From JBFJKD01 sp041600415 (GTDB taxonomy: Bacteria; Pseudomonadota; Gammaproteobacteria; Pseudomonadales; Porticoccaceae), in assembly GCA_041600415.1 (NCBI GenBank), contig JBFIKF010000006.1, positions 211,107 to 275,106 of the forward strand: a stretch of 64,000 bases of DNA, in the 5' to 3' direction. Under the pieces are notes generated by a model. The model made no database searches, was not told the origin of the DNA, and saw only the letters and a program-made list of their open reading frames with translations. Shown here one piece after another: positions 16,902 to 24,818 of this stretch. Every line of letters starts with the position of its first letter. Position 1 is the stretch's first letter. The translations under genes and the position numbers were made by a program.

Positions 16902-17750
16902 TCAGCTGTGCAGGCGCCAACGCGCCTGATCAAATTCCTCATGGTCCTGCGTGCATGTCGCTCTGCCGTCGCGCTGTAATTTGACTAAATGCGCCCACAG
17001 GGAATAGCGAGCGTAGGTCAGCACCGCGGGATCCACGTCGTCGTACACCACCGGCAGTATTTCCAGCAAACTGGCTTCGCCAACTTTGCGCATGCCGGTC
17101 ACCGTTTTTTGCTCGCGCATCAGGCGGTGTCGATACAACATGTCCACCAGCTTTATCGGCTCCGGAATCAGATTGCCATGGCCCGGCGCGATAGCCGTAA
17201 GCGGATAGTCCCGCAACAACTCCAGGGACTTCAGATAATCCTTCATATCGCCGCTGGGAGGAATAATCACCACCGTCGAACCATCCATAATATGGTCCCC
17301 GGAAAACAACAGACCTTCCTCGTGTAGCAGGTAACAAAAATGATTTCCCACATGGCCAGGCGTATGAATCGCCTCCAGCGTGAATTCGCCGGTGCGCAGT
17401 AGCTGCCCATGCCGGACATTTTGCGCCACGGAAAAAGTCGTATCCTGAAAATGATCCGGCTCATCCATCACACAACCGATCACCTCGGCGCCGGTTATGG
17501 CAGCCAGCTCATAGGTGAGCGGTGAGTGGTCCCTGTGAGTATGGGTGGCCACGATGCGACGAATTTTCCCCTCACCGGCGGCGAGAATAGCCTGCAAATG
17601 GCTATCGTCCAGCGGGCCCGGATCGAGCACCGTGTATTCATCACGGCCCAGTAAATAGGTGTTAGTCCCGGGGCCGGTCATCTTGCTACCATTGGGCGCG
17701 GTTAGCCGCCGCACCAATGGCGACCATTGCTCCGCCCTAGCGACACTCAC
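16902..17750 (-). CDS. MBL-fold hydrolase (LACTB2-like)
   Basis: A metallo-beta-lactamase-fold protein of about 282 residues with TGPGTNTYLLG, VLDPGPLDDSH, the metal motif ATHTHRDHSPL, HTPGHVGNHFCYL, FSGDHIMDG and APGHGNLI, so all metal ligands are present. It ends with a C-terminal winged-helix-like region typical of LACTB2 relatives (RHRLMREQKT). The substrate is unknown; members include RNases and thioesterases. The start is uncertain: a GTG at 17750 or a TTG at 17759, neither with a good ribosome site. fabV ends 17 bases upstream on the same strand, so the two may be co-transcribed. Confidence 0.85.
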   Translation of the reverse strand: MSVARAEQWSPLVRRLTAPNGSKMTGPGTNTYLLGRDEYTVLDPGPLDDSHLQAILAAGEGKIRRIVATHTHRDHSPLTYELAAITGAEVIGCVMDEPDHFQDTTFSVAQNVRHGQLLRTGEFTLEAIHTPGHVGNHFCYLLHEEGLLFSGDHIMDGSTVVIIPPSGDMKDYLKSLELLRDYPLTAIAPGHGNLIPEPIKLVDMLYRHRLMREQKTVTGMRKVGEASLLEILPVVYDDVDPAVLTYARYSLWAHLVKLQRDGRATCTQDHEEFDQARWRLHS

Positions 17751-17775
17751 AGCGCACAACTAAAACGAGCGACGA

Positions 17776-18957
17776 TCACAGGCTCACCATCGGGTTCACG
17801 TCCGCGTCGTAATCCACCCCTGCCAGACCAAACCCAAACAAGCGCAGAAATTCCGCGTGGTAGCCCGCATAATCGGTCAGTTCATTGACATTTTCCGTAG
17901 TGACCTTGCCCCATAGCTCCTGCACCTTGTGCTGCACGCTGTCCCTGAGTTCCAGACCATCCATACGCAGACGCCCGGCTTCATCCACATCCCGTTGGCC
18001 GTCGGTGTAAAACTGGCGAGCAAACAAGCCCTGAATTTGTTCGATGCAGCCCTCGTGAGAACCTTCTTCCTTCATAATCTTGTAGAGGATGGAAATATAC
18101 AGGGGCATGATGGGAATGGCCGAACTGGCCTGGGTAACCAGGGCCTTCAGTACCGACACTTTGCACTCGCCGCCGATAGCCTGCAATTTCCTGTCGATCT
18201 GCCCCGCGGCACGATCCAGATCCCGCTTGGCCATACCGATGCTGGCATTGCCGTACAGGGGCCAGGTCATTTCCTTGCCGATATAAGTATAAGCCGTCGA
18301 TTTGCAGCCGGGGGCCAGCAGTCCGGCGTCGCTCAGCCCATCGATCCACCACTCCCAGTCTTCACCGCCCATCACTTTAACGGTGTCGGCAATTTCAGCC
18401 TCCGTGGCCGGCTCAACGGTAACCTCCTCCACCACCATTTTGTCGGTATTCAGCCCTTTCATGGTATAGGCATTGCCGATGGGCTTAAGACTCGAATTGT
18501 GGGTAATGCCGGTGCGCGGATCGGTGCGCCGCGGCGACGCCAGGGAGTACACCACCATATCCACGGGACCCATACCGTTGCGTAGCGTCGCAATCACTTG
18601 CTGTTTAATTTCGTCGGAAAAGGCATCGCCGTTAATACCCTCGGCATACAATCCTGCCTCGCGCGCCGCCGCCTGCATGGCCGCAGTATTGTAATAACCC
18701 GCGCTGGCGGTGCGATTTTCGCTCGGTGGTTTTTCGAAAAACACGCCGAGGGTATCCGCCCCGCAGCCAAAAGCCGCCGTGATACGCGACGCCAGTCCGT
18801 AACCCGTTGACGCACCGATCACCAACACCTTCTTGGGGCCATTGGCAATTGGACCCTTGCTTCTAACGTAATCAATTTGTTGCTGCACATGGGCCGCACA
18901 GCCGACGGGATGGGCGTTAGTACAAATAAATCCGCGAATTTTTGGTTTGATAACCAT
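17776..18957 (-). CDS. fabV: Enoyl-ACP reductase FabV (NADH)
   Basis: A 393-residue single-domain reductase that performs the last step of fatty-acid elongation. FabV enzymes are known to be poorly inhibited by triclosan. It shows the family start MVIKPKIRGFICTNAHPVGC, the NADH site VLVIGASTGYGLASR and the active-site Y-x8-K as Tyr235 and Lys244, exactly the positions reported for the family. GGGAG stands 6 bases before the ATG. No fabI is seen in the window. It is divergent from the SDR gene across 272 bases. Confidence 0.95.
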   Translation of the reverse strand: MVIKPKIRGFICTNAHPVGCAAHVQQQIDYVRSKGPIANGPKKVLVIGASTGYGLASRITAAFGCGADTLGVFFEKPPSENRTASAGYYNTAAMQAAAREAGLYAEGINGDAFSDEIKQQVIATLRNGMGPVDMVVYSLASPRRTDPRTGITHNSSLKPIGNAYTMKGLNTDKMVVEEVTVEPATEAEIADTVKVMGGEDWEWWIDGLSDAGLLAPGCKSTAYTYIGKEMTWPLYGNASIGMAKRDLDRAAGQIDRKLQAIGGECKVSVLKALVTQASSAIPIMPLYISILYKIMKEEGSHEGCIEQIQGLFARQFYTDGQRDVDEAGRLRMDGLELRDSVQHKVQELWGKVTTENVNELTDYAGYHAEFLRLFGFGLAGVDYDADVNPMVSL

Positions 18958-19229
18958 TGGTTACTCCCATATACGGCGTCCCAGACGGGCAGCGCTGACT
19001 GAATTACTTTTCGCCACGACGCCGGATGCAAACTATGTTGCTGTTACCCTTACCGTAAGCAGCGGAATGATACCGCGAACTATCCCCGCACTCTAGCGAA
19101 CCCATTGTGGTACGCCGCTGTCGGTCTGAAAAGTCTATTACGCGGGTTTGTGACACAATAATACCGAAACTTATAGTTCAGCGAGGCTGAACAGGCGCGT
19201 CTCGCTAAAAAACCGGGGGCTTGGTCATT

Positions 19230-19916
19230 ATGGTACGCATCGGCGACAGCTTAAAGGGCAAACGGGTACTCATCACCCAGTGTAAAGATTTTATGGGTCC
19301 AGTACTGTGCGACCTGTTCCGCGCACACGGCGCCGAAGTGATTGCCAATGCGCAAATGCTGGCCGATCCGCAGGCTGCTGAAAAGGTAGTCACTGCGGCG
19401 GGGGCGATTGACGTACTGATCGCTAATCTGGCGGTGCCCCGACCTCGCACCAACGTACATCAGGTAACCGATGACGAGTGGCGACACGTGTTTGGTCATA
19501 TAGTCGACCCGCTGCCGCGACTGTGTCGGGCGGTATTGCCCGCAATGATGGAACGCCGTGGCGGTAAAATCGTCGTTATGGGCAGTGCCTCGGCGCTGCG
19601 GGGCATGAAGCAGGCATCCACCTATAGCGCAGCGCGCGGCGCACAAGTCGCCTACGTGCGCGCCGCTGGCGCCGAATTGGCCGAGTACAATGTGCACATT
19701 AATCTTATCGCACAAAATTTTGTGGACAACCCCACCTACTTTCCACCGGAAGTGCAGGCCAGCGATGCCTTTAAACAACGGCTGCAACAGGAAGTACCAC
19801 TACAACGGCTGGCCACACCACAGGAAGACGCCCTGTTTGCGGTATTTCTGGCCTCCAGCGAAGTGAATTTTTTTGTGGGCCAAAGTTTTCCGTTTGCCGG
19901 TGGCTGGGTAACCTGA
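19230..19916 (+). CDS. SDR-family protein with degenerate cofactor and catalytic motifs
   Basis: A 228-residue Rossmann protein of the short-chain dehydrogenase fold: GKRVLIT at the start, DVLIANLA for the usual NNAG, VVMGSAS for the catalytic serine, and Tyr132 in STYSAARGA. Two key features are altered. The TGxxxGxG dinucleotide loop is replaced by TQCKDFMG, and the catalytic lysine of YxxxK is Arg136. It may bind a different ligand or have lost redox activity. It starts a three-gene plus-strand run with the TauE permease (5-base gap) and the styrene-oxide-isomerase homologue. The ATG at 19230 is used; the frame opens 9 bases earlier with a TTG. Confidence 0.8.
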   Translation: MVRIGDSLKGKRVLITQCKDFMGPVLCDLFRAHGAEVIANAQMLADPQAAEKVVTAAGAIDVLIANLAVPRPRTNVHQVTDDEWRHVFGHIVDPLPRLCRAVLPAMMERRGGKIVVMGSASALRGMKQASTYSAARGAQVAYVRAAGAELAEYNVHINLIAQNFVDNPTYFPPEVQASDAFKQRLQQEVPLQRLATPQEDALFAVFLASSEVNFFVGQSFPFAGGWVT

Positions 19917-19921
19917 ACATC

Positions 19922-20677
19922 ATGATCACTGACCCATTTTTCTATTTATGCGCTATTCCCGCGGTGCTGATATTCGGCCTCGCCAAGGGCGGTTTTGGCG
20001 GCGGCATCGCGGTTGTCTCAGTACCGTTAATGACCCTGGCCGTATCCCCGGTGCAGGCGGCGGCGATACTGCTGCCGATACTGATTGTGATGGATGTGGT
20101 TGCCATGTGGAGCTTTCGCGGCCAGTGGAGCAAAGATAATTTGCGCTTTTCCCTGCCCGGCGCCATGTTGGGTATCGCCCTCGGCGCCTTTACTTTTCGC
20201 TATCTGTCGGAAGATGCTATCCGCATTTTGATTGGCGTTATCGCCGTGGCATTTTGTCTGAATTACTGGCTCAAACCATCCCTGGAAAAAAAATCTGAGC
20301 CAAGCCTGTTACACGGCAGCCTGTGGGGCACGGTGGCCGGATTTACCAGCTTTGGCATTCACGCCGGCGGACCACCGTTAAGTATTTATTTGCTGCCGCA
20401 AAAAATGAGCAAAACCCTGTTAATGGGTACTTTTGCAATTTTTTTTGCGGTGGTAAATTTTGTCAAGCTCGTGCCTTATACCTGGCTGGGTCAGTTCGAC
20501 CACACCAACCTGTTAACGGCCCTGGTGTTAACGCCGCTGGCGCCAGTCGGCGTACGGCTGGGCTATTTTCTGCTGCATAAAATTAGCGAACAGCTGGTGT
20601 ATCGGCTGTGTTACTTTTTTCTGTTCGTGGTGGGTATCAAACTGCTTTACGATGGCGGCAGCGGAATACTTCTATAA
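19922..20677 (+). CDS. TauE/SafE-family permease
   Basis: A 251-residue membrane protein with about eight helices and the family's first repeat GLAKGGFGGGIAVVSVPLM and second repeat TSFGIHAGGPPLSIYLLP. The family exports or imports sulfite, sulfoacetate and other small anions, and the substrate here is unknown. It lies 5 bases after the SDR gene and 105 bases before the isomerase homologue on the same strand, so the three are probably linked in expression. Confidence 0.88.
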   Translation: MITDPFFYLCAIPAVLIFGLAKGGFGGGIAVVSVPLMTLAVSPVQAAAILLPILIVMDVVAMWSFRGQWSKDNLRFSLPGAMLGIALGAFTFRYLSEDAIRILIGVIAVAFCLNYWLKPSLEKKSEPSLLHGSLWGTVAGFTSFGIHAGGPPLSIYLLPQKMSKTLLMGTFAIFFAVVNFVKLVPYTWLGQFDHTNLLTALVLTPLAPVGVRLGYFLLHKISEQLVYRLCYFFLFVVGIKLLYDGGSGILL

Positions 20678-20782
20678 CAGCCGCGGGGCGCGCCATCGCA
20701 AACGGTGCACTGGTGGCCGACAGTACCAGTTGTTGGGTCAATAATTGCTTGAATCACGTATTTTTACAGGGGAATATTAAAA

Positions 20783-21253
20783 ATGAATAATCTTCAGCGG
20801 ACAATGTATGCCCACGGCGTGTTTATGATCCTGTGCACGCTACTATTCGGAGTGGGGCTATGGATGCACTTACTGGGCGGCTTTGAACTATTTCCCGGCT
20901 ATATGGTGTCGTTTAACGTACCCGGCACGCCTGATGGCTGGGCCCGCGCCCATAGCGGCCCCGCGCTAAATGGTATGATGGTCATAGCAGTCGCTTTAGT
21001 GCTACCGACCCTAAATTTCCAGGAAAAAACCGCCCGCCTACTGGGCTGGATTATAGTTCTCGATGGTTGGGCAAATATCGGCTTTTATTTTTTCGGCAAC
21101 TTCACGCCCAATCGCGGACTTAGCTTCGCAGATAACAAATATGGCGAAGCGGATCTGTTCAGCACCTTAGCATTGGCTCCAGCCTACGTCTTTGGCGTGT
21201 TGGCGATCGGCGCCCTGTTTATCATCGGTAAGCGGGCCCTCTCTCAAGTGTAA
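20783..21253 (+). CDS. Styrene-oxide isomerase (StyC) homologue
   Basis: A 156-residue protein with four membrane helices that resembles StyC of styrene-degrading pseudomonads along its whole length: ILCTLLFGVGLWM, GGFELFPGY, VPGTPDGWARAHSGPALNG, VLDGWANIGFY, NFTPNRGL and LALAPAYVFGVLA. StyC is a membrane haem-b enzyme that converts styrene oxide to phenylacetaldehyde. Residues I remember as important there, His58, Asn64, Asp95 and Tyr103, correspond to His57, Asn63, Asp94 and Tyr102 here, with a constant offset of one. AGGGGA precedes the ATG by 9 bases. No styA/styB monooxygenase or styD dehydrogenase is next to it. Family membership is firm, but the natural epoxide is not known. Confidence 0.85.
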   Translation: MNNLQRTMYAHGVFMILCTLLFGVGLWMHLLGGFELFPGYMVSFNVPGTPDGWARAHSGPALNGMMVIAVALVLPTLNFQEKTARLLGWIIVLDGWANIGFYFFGNFTPNRGLSFADNKYGEADLFSTLALAPAYVFGVLAIGALFIIGKRALSQV

Positions 21254-21340
21254 CCAGCGTCGGTCAAAATCGCAAAAATATTGCGAGGTCAAGCCCGATA
21301 ATGACCGTTGGCGCCTTAATACAACACACAGAATACACGA

Positions 21341-22045
21341 TTATTTAAAATACATACTGTTCATTGTGCCGACAAAATCCGCGAGGTTTGCGTGATTCAA
21401 GCCCGCATCCTTCACCGGAGATTCAATCGGCACGGTCAGAATATTTGCCAGCAAGCTGTAGGCTATGGCATCGATTTCAGTAGGCGTTTCACCCATAAAA
21501 AACGGCTTTTCGCCCAGCAGATCGGCCAGGGCAATTATATCCTTGATCCCAATTGCGTGAATTTCTTGCGATGAATGTTTGCCTATACCATGACCCATCA
21601 GCTGACGTTTGACGTTGCGTCTGACGATGGGTGCCAGAAAAAAGCGCAGTGGTTTTGGAATACCGGCGAGCACAATATCGCGAAATTTTTGCCAGTTGGA
21701 TTCCACCATCCAGCGTTCGTACACCATTACCCAGTACAGATTTTCTTCGAGCAGTCGCCGCAGCGAGTGGGCCAGGGCTTTCTGGGATGGCGTTAATGAT
21801 ATATCCAGATCGCAGTTAAATTCACTGTTGAGATACTCGATAATAAAACCGGAATCTCCAATTTTATTGCCGCGGTGCTCTATCCATGGCAATTTTTTTT
21901 TGGGTCCATTAAACGGCGTAGCATCGACCACCGTTACGTAGGGTATGTTGGCCATTTTAAGATAGGTTTCAAGCTTCAGACAAAACGGACTGACCGACGC
22001 AAGCCCCCAGGCCCCCGGGATTTGATAAACGACCACCTTTTCCAT
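21341..22045 (-). CDS. Glutathione S-transferase family protein (FAXC/metaxin-like)
   Basis: A 234-residue two-domain GST-fold protein. The N-terminal thioredoxin-like part has VSPFCLKLETYLKMANIPY, the PW in KKKLPWIEHRGNKIGDS, and the GSH-site-like DSGFIIEYLN. The C-terminal helical part ends GEKPFFMGETPTEIDAIAYS. This pattern fits the group related to failed-axon-connections and metaxin proteins found in many proteobacteria, whose function is unclear. GGAGGAATA directly precedes the ATG. It is convergent with the isomerase homologue, and its proximity may or may not be functional. Confidence 0.85.
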   Translation of the reverse strand: MEKVVVYQIPGAWGLASVSPFCLKLETYLKMANIPYVTVVDATPFNGPKKKLPWIEHRGNKIGDSGFIIEYLNSEFNCDLDISLTPSQKALAHSLRRLLEENLYWVMVYERWMVESNWQKFRDIVLAGIPKPLRFFLAPIVRRNVKRQLMGHGIGKHSSQEIHAIGIKDIIALADLLGEKPFFMGETPTEIDAIAYSLLANILTVPIESPVKDAGLNHANLADFVGTMNSMYFK

Positions 22046-22172
22046 TATTCCTCCGTCGACTTACCCTGTATTAAGCCTGCGCGCACCGCCAATTTCGGTA
22101 TGCCTCGGTAGATTCCGAGAGCCCACCACCTGGCCCCTTTTTTCAACAATCCTGCCGCCTCGACAACAGTGA

Positions 22173-22961
22173 TTAAAACTTTCTTTTACTATTAATTTTC
22201 TCAAACAACCCGTGCCTTCCTTTACCCTGCGCAAAATCAGCCGCCCCCTGCAGGCCCTCCCGCTCCAGTGAGGCCACACTACCGGCGAATTCGTTATCCA
22301 GCGCATCACGCAAAGATAGCCCCTGCTGTTCATATGCCGATCGGCGGTCATTGCGCAAGCAATGTTGAGGAAAGCTGGCGATGTCATGGGCCAACGCTTC
22401 GGCCTGGGCTCGCGCTTCGCCGTTGGGAACGACCCGGTTTGCCAGCCCCATGACATAGGCCTCCGCGGCCGTGACGGGACGCCCGGTAAGAATCAGATCC
22501 ATGGCGCGCCCGATACCAATAATACGCGGCAATCTTACGGTGCCACCGTCAATCAGCGGCACCCCCCAACGCCGACAGAAAACGCCAAAAATAGCGCTCT
22601 CTTCTACGATCCGCATGTCACACCACAGCGCCAACTCCATTCCGCCCGCGACTGCGTAACCCGCGACGGCCGCGATAACCGGTTTGGTCAAAATCATGCG
22701 ACTCGGTCCCATCGGACCATCGCCAAAGGTTTCCAATCGATTGCGTCGCGACTTGTCCGCCAGGGCCTTGAGATCGGCACCGGCGCAGAACGCACCATGG
22801 GCACCGTAAAACACCGCCACCCGTGCTTCATCATCCGCGTCGAACTGTCGAAACGCTCGCGCCAATGCCCGCGCAGTGGGGCCGTCAACCGCATTACTCG
22901 CTTCCGGTCGGTCGAGCACCACGGTGGTGACGGGTCCATTTTTCTCGATGGAAACACTCAT
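22173..22961 (-). CDS. Crotonase/enoyl-CoA hydratase family protein
   Basis: A 262-residue crotonase. It has TVVLDRPEASNAVD, the oxyanion-hole segment GAFCAGADLKAL, AVAGYAVAGGMELALWCDM (keeps the first catalytic Glu) and FCRRWGVPLIDGGTVRLPR, a sequence typical of one proteobacterial subgroup. The second catalytic acid appears to be replaced by the RRWGVP stretch, so the exact reaction (hydration, isomerisation or other) is open. The ATG at 22961 has AGGGG 5 bases upstream and is preferred over an in-frame GTG at 22979. It follows the GST gene on the same strand. Confidence 0.85.
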   Translation of the reverse strand: MSVSIEKNGPVTTVVLDRPEASNAVDGPTARALARAFRQFDADDEARVAVFYGAHGAFCAGADLKALADKSRRNRLETFGDGPMGPSRMILTKPVIAAVAGYAVAGGMELALWCDMRIVEESAIFGVFCRRWGVPLIDGGTVRLPRIIGIGRAMDLILTGRPVTAAEAYVMGLANRVVPNGEARAQAEALAHDIASFPQHCLRNDRRSAYEQQGLSLRDALDNEFAGSVASLEREGLQGAADFAQGKGRHGLFEKINSKRKF

Positions 22962-23293
22962 GTTTACCCCTGGTTTCACGAGTTAATTAGCCGCCGGGAT
23001 GAATATTGCGCACGCACGCCGCTCAAATTAGCACCCGCACGATTAAACTTACAGCAGTCCAGTAAGTTACCGCAACCCGGTTATGTCCGGCATTTTTTAT
23101 AGGAATGGTAAGGCAGAGTGCCTGATTTCTTATGCGAGTTACAATCCAATCAATTGCAGACGGGCAAATAACACTGGCTTACAAATCCGCGTCCGCAACA
23201 AACTTGTGCAATATGCCGTTGCGCAGATATTTTTTTAAGTACGCGCGAGCCGCAACGAATTTACACCGCGATCGTTGCTGACGCCAAACAGGT
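22962..23293. other. Intergenic stretch with no recognised feature
   Basis: About 330 bases between the crotonase start and the aceF stop. I see no credible reading frame, RNA gene or clear terminator. It must hold the crotonase promoter. Confidence 0.6.
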
Positions 23294-24715
23294 TCACAGC
23301 AGCAAGCGTCGAATATCTCCCAGCAATGCAACCAGATCCGTCATAAAACGTCCGGCGTCGCCGCCATTGACGACACGATGGTCATAAGAAAGCGATAGCG
23401 GCAGCATATTGCGGGGCTCGAACTCGCGCCCGTTCCACAAGGGTTTTAGGTGTGCCTTTGACACACCCAGGATGGCAACCTCCGGCGTGTTTACTATGGG
23501 TGTAAAACCCTTGCCGCCAATCGCGCCGAGGCTCGAGATAGTAAAACAACCACCCTGCATTTCGTTGACGGTAAGCTTCCCATCCCGCGCTTTAGCGGCC
23601 AGTTCAGCAACATCCTCCGCCAACTGCCACAGGTTTTTTTGATTTACATCCCGTACCACGGGCACCACCAGACCGCGCGGGGTATCAACCGCCAGACCGA
23701 TATGAATATAGTGTTTTTGTGTGTAGTGTTCGCCGTCGCTGTGCAGAGAGCGGTTCAATACTGGATTATTCGCCAGCGCCACCGCGCAAGCTTTCAGAAT
23801 GATCGGCACCGGTGTCATTTTTATACCGCGCGCTTCCCCCTCAGTTTTGAGGGATTGACGAAACGCTTCCACCTCGGTGATATCGGCATCGTCGAACTGG
23901 GTAACATGTGGCACGTTGAGCCAGCTGCGGTGCATATTGGCGGCGGTCAGTTTGCCGATTTTGGTCATGGCAACCTGTTCGACCTCACCAAACTGCGCAA
24001 AGTCGATATCCGGAACGCTGGGAACTGCGGCGCCGCCAGACTGTGGCCCCTTGATACGCTGTTTCACAAACCGGTGGACATCGTCCTTAAGTAAACGACC
24101 GCGCGGGCCGGTGCCACTCACCTCCCCTAACTCGACGCCTAATTCTCGCGCCAATTGACGCACTGCGGGCCCAGCGTAAATTTCCCCGTTGGCTGGGGAT
24201 TTGCCATTTGGCGCAGGCGTGGTATTCACCGGCTGCGGTTGTGTGGGTGCCCTGGTTGCAGCGCTTTTCTGGCCGCCGCCACGGTTTGTAAATCTGTCCT
24301 GATCACCATCCCCGGGGACATCCTCGGCACCCGCGTCGGCGACCGTATCGGTTTCACTCTCTGCGGGTGTTGCCGCTGACTTTTTGTGCGCTGGTGTCTC
24401 TGACGGTTTTGTTGGTGAAGCGCTAACTGCGGATGTTTTTTCTTCCGGCACAGATGCGGGCTGCTCTGCCTCGCCACTGACTTCGATCTCCACCAGAGGC
24501 ACGCCTTCCTTGTCGATGCGCTGCCCTTCGGTTGCCAGTATGGCGACAATTTTACCCGCTTTGGTGGCGGGTATTTCCATGGTGGCTTTATCGGATTCGA
24601 GAACCACGAGGGTGTCGTCCAGAACCACCGTATCCCCAACAGAGACAGGGATTTCAATTACCTCTACTTCCTCCGCACCGCCCAGGTCTGGAACTTTGAT
24701 AATCTCAGTGGCCAT
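23294..24715 (-). CDS. aceF: Pyruvate dehydrogenase E2, dihydrolipoamide acetyltransferase
   Basis: A 473-residue E2 core protein that moves the acetyl group to CoA in the pyruvate dehydrogenase complex. It has a single lipoyl domain (about 1-78) with the lipoylated Lys43 in ESDKATMEIP. A long Ala/Pro/Thr-rich linker follows (about 80-175), then the E1/E3-binding domain IYAGPAVRQLARELGVEL...GRLLKDDV. The catalytic domain carries SYDHRVVNGGDAGRF. E. coli E2 has three lipoyl domains; one or two are common elsewhere. The gene follows aceE on the same strand. No lpd is seen. Confidence 0.95.
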   Translation of the reverse strand: MATEIIKVPDLGGAEEVEVIEIPVSVGDTVVLDDTLVVLESDKATMEIPATKAGKIVAILATEGQRIDKEGVPLVEIEVSGEAEQPASVPEEKTSAVSASPTKPSETPAHKKSAATPAESETDTVADAGAEDVPGDGDQDRFTNRGGGQKSAATRAPTQPQPVNTTPAPNGKSPANGEIYAGPAVRQLARELGVELGEVSGTGPRGRLLKDDVHRFVKQRIKGPQSGGAAVPSVPDIDFAQFGEVEQVAMTKIGKLTAANMHRSWLNVPHVTQFDDADITEVEAFRQSLKTEGEARGIKMTPVPIILKACAVALANNPVLNRSLHSDGEHYTQKHYIHIGLAVDTPRGLVVPVVRDVNQKNLWQLAEDVAELAAKARDGKLTVNEMQGGCFTISSLGAIGGKGFTPIVNTPEVAILGVSKAHLKPLWNGREFEPRNMLPLSLSYDHRVVNGGDAGRFMTDLVALLGDIRRLLL

Positions 24716-24818
24716 CTGTTACCGCCCTGTTGAACCCTGCCATTGTGCAATTTCCTGCAGTGAATATTTTCAATGTCAACCGTTGTGCGCCGCCAGGTTC
24801 CGCTGGAACCCAGTGCGT

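Noticed and set aside
21270..21286. TCGCAA-N5-TTGCGA inverted repeat after the isomerase gene as a terminator
   Set aside because: The stem is only 6 bp with an A+T loop and is not followed by a T run. It may be chance or a weak binding site.
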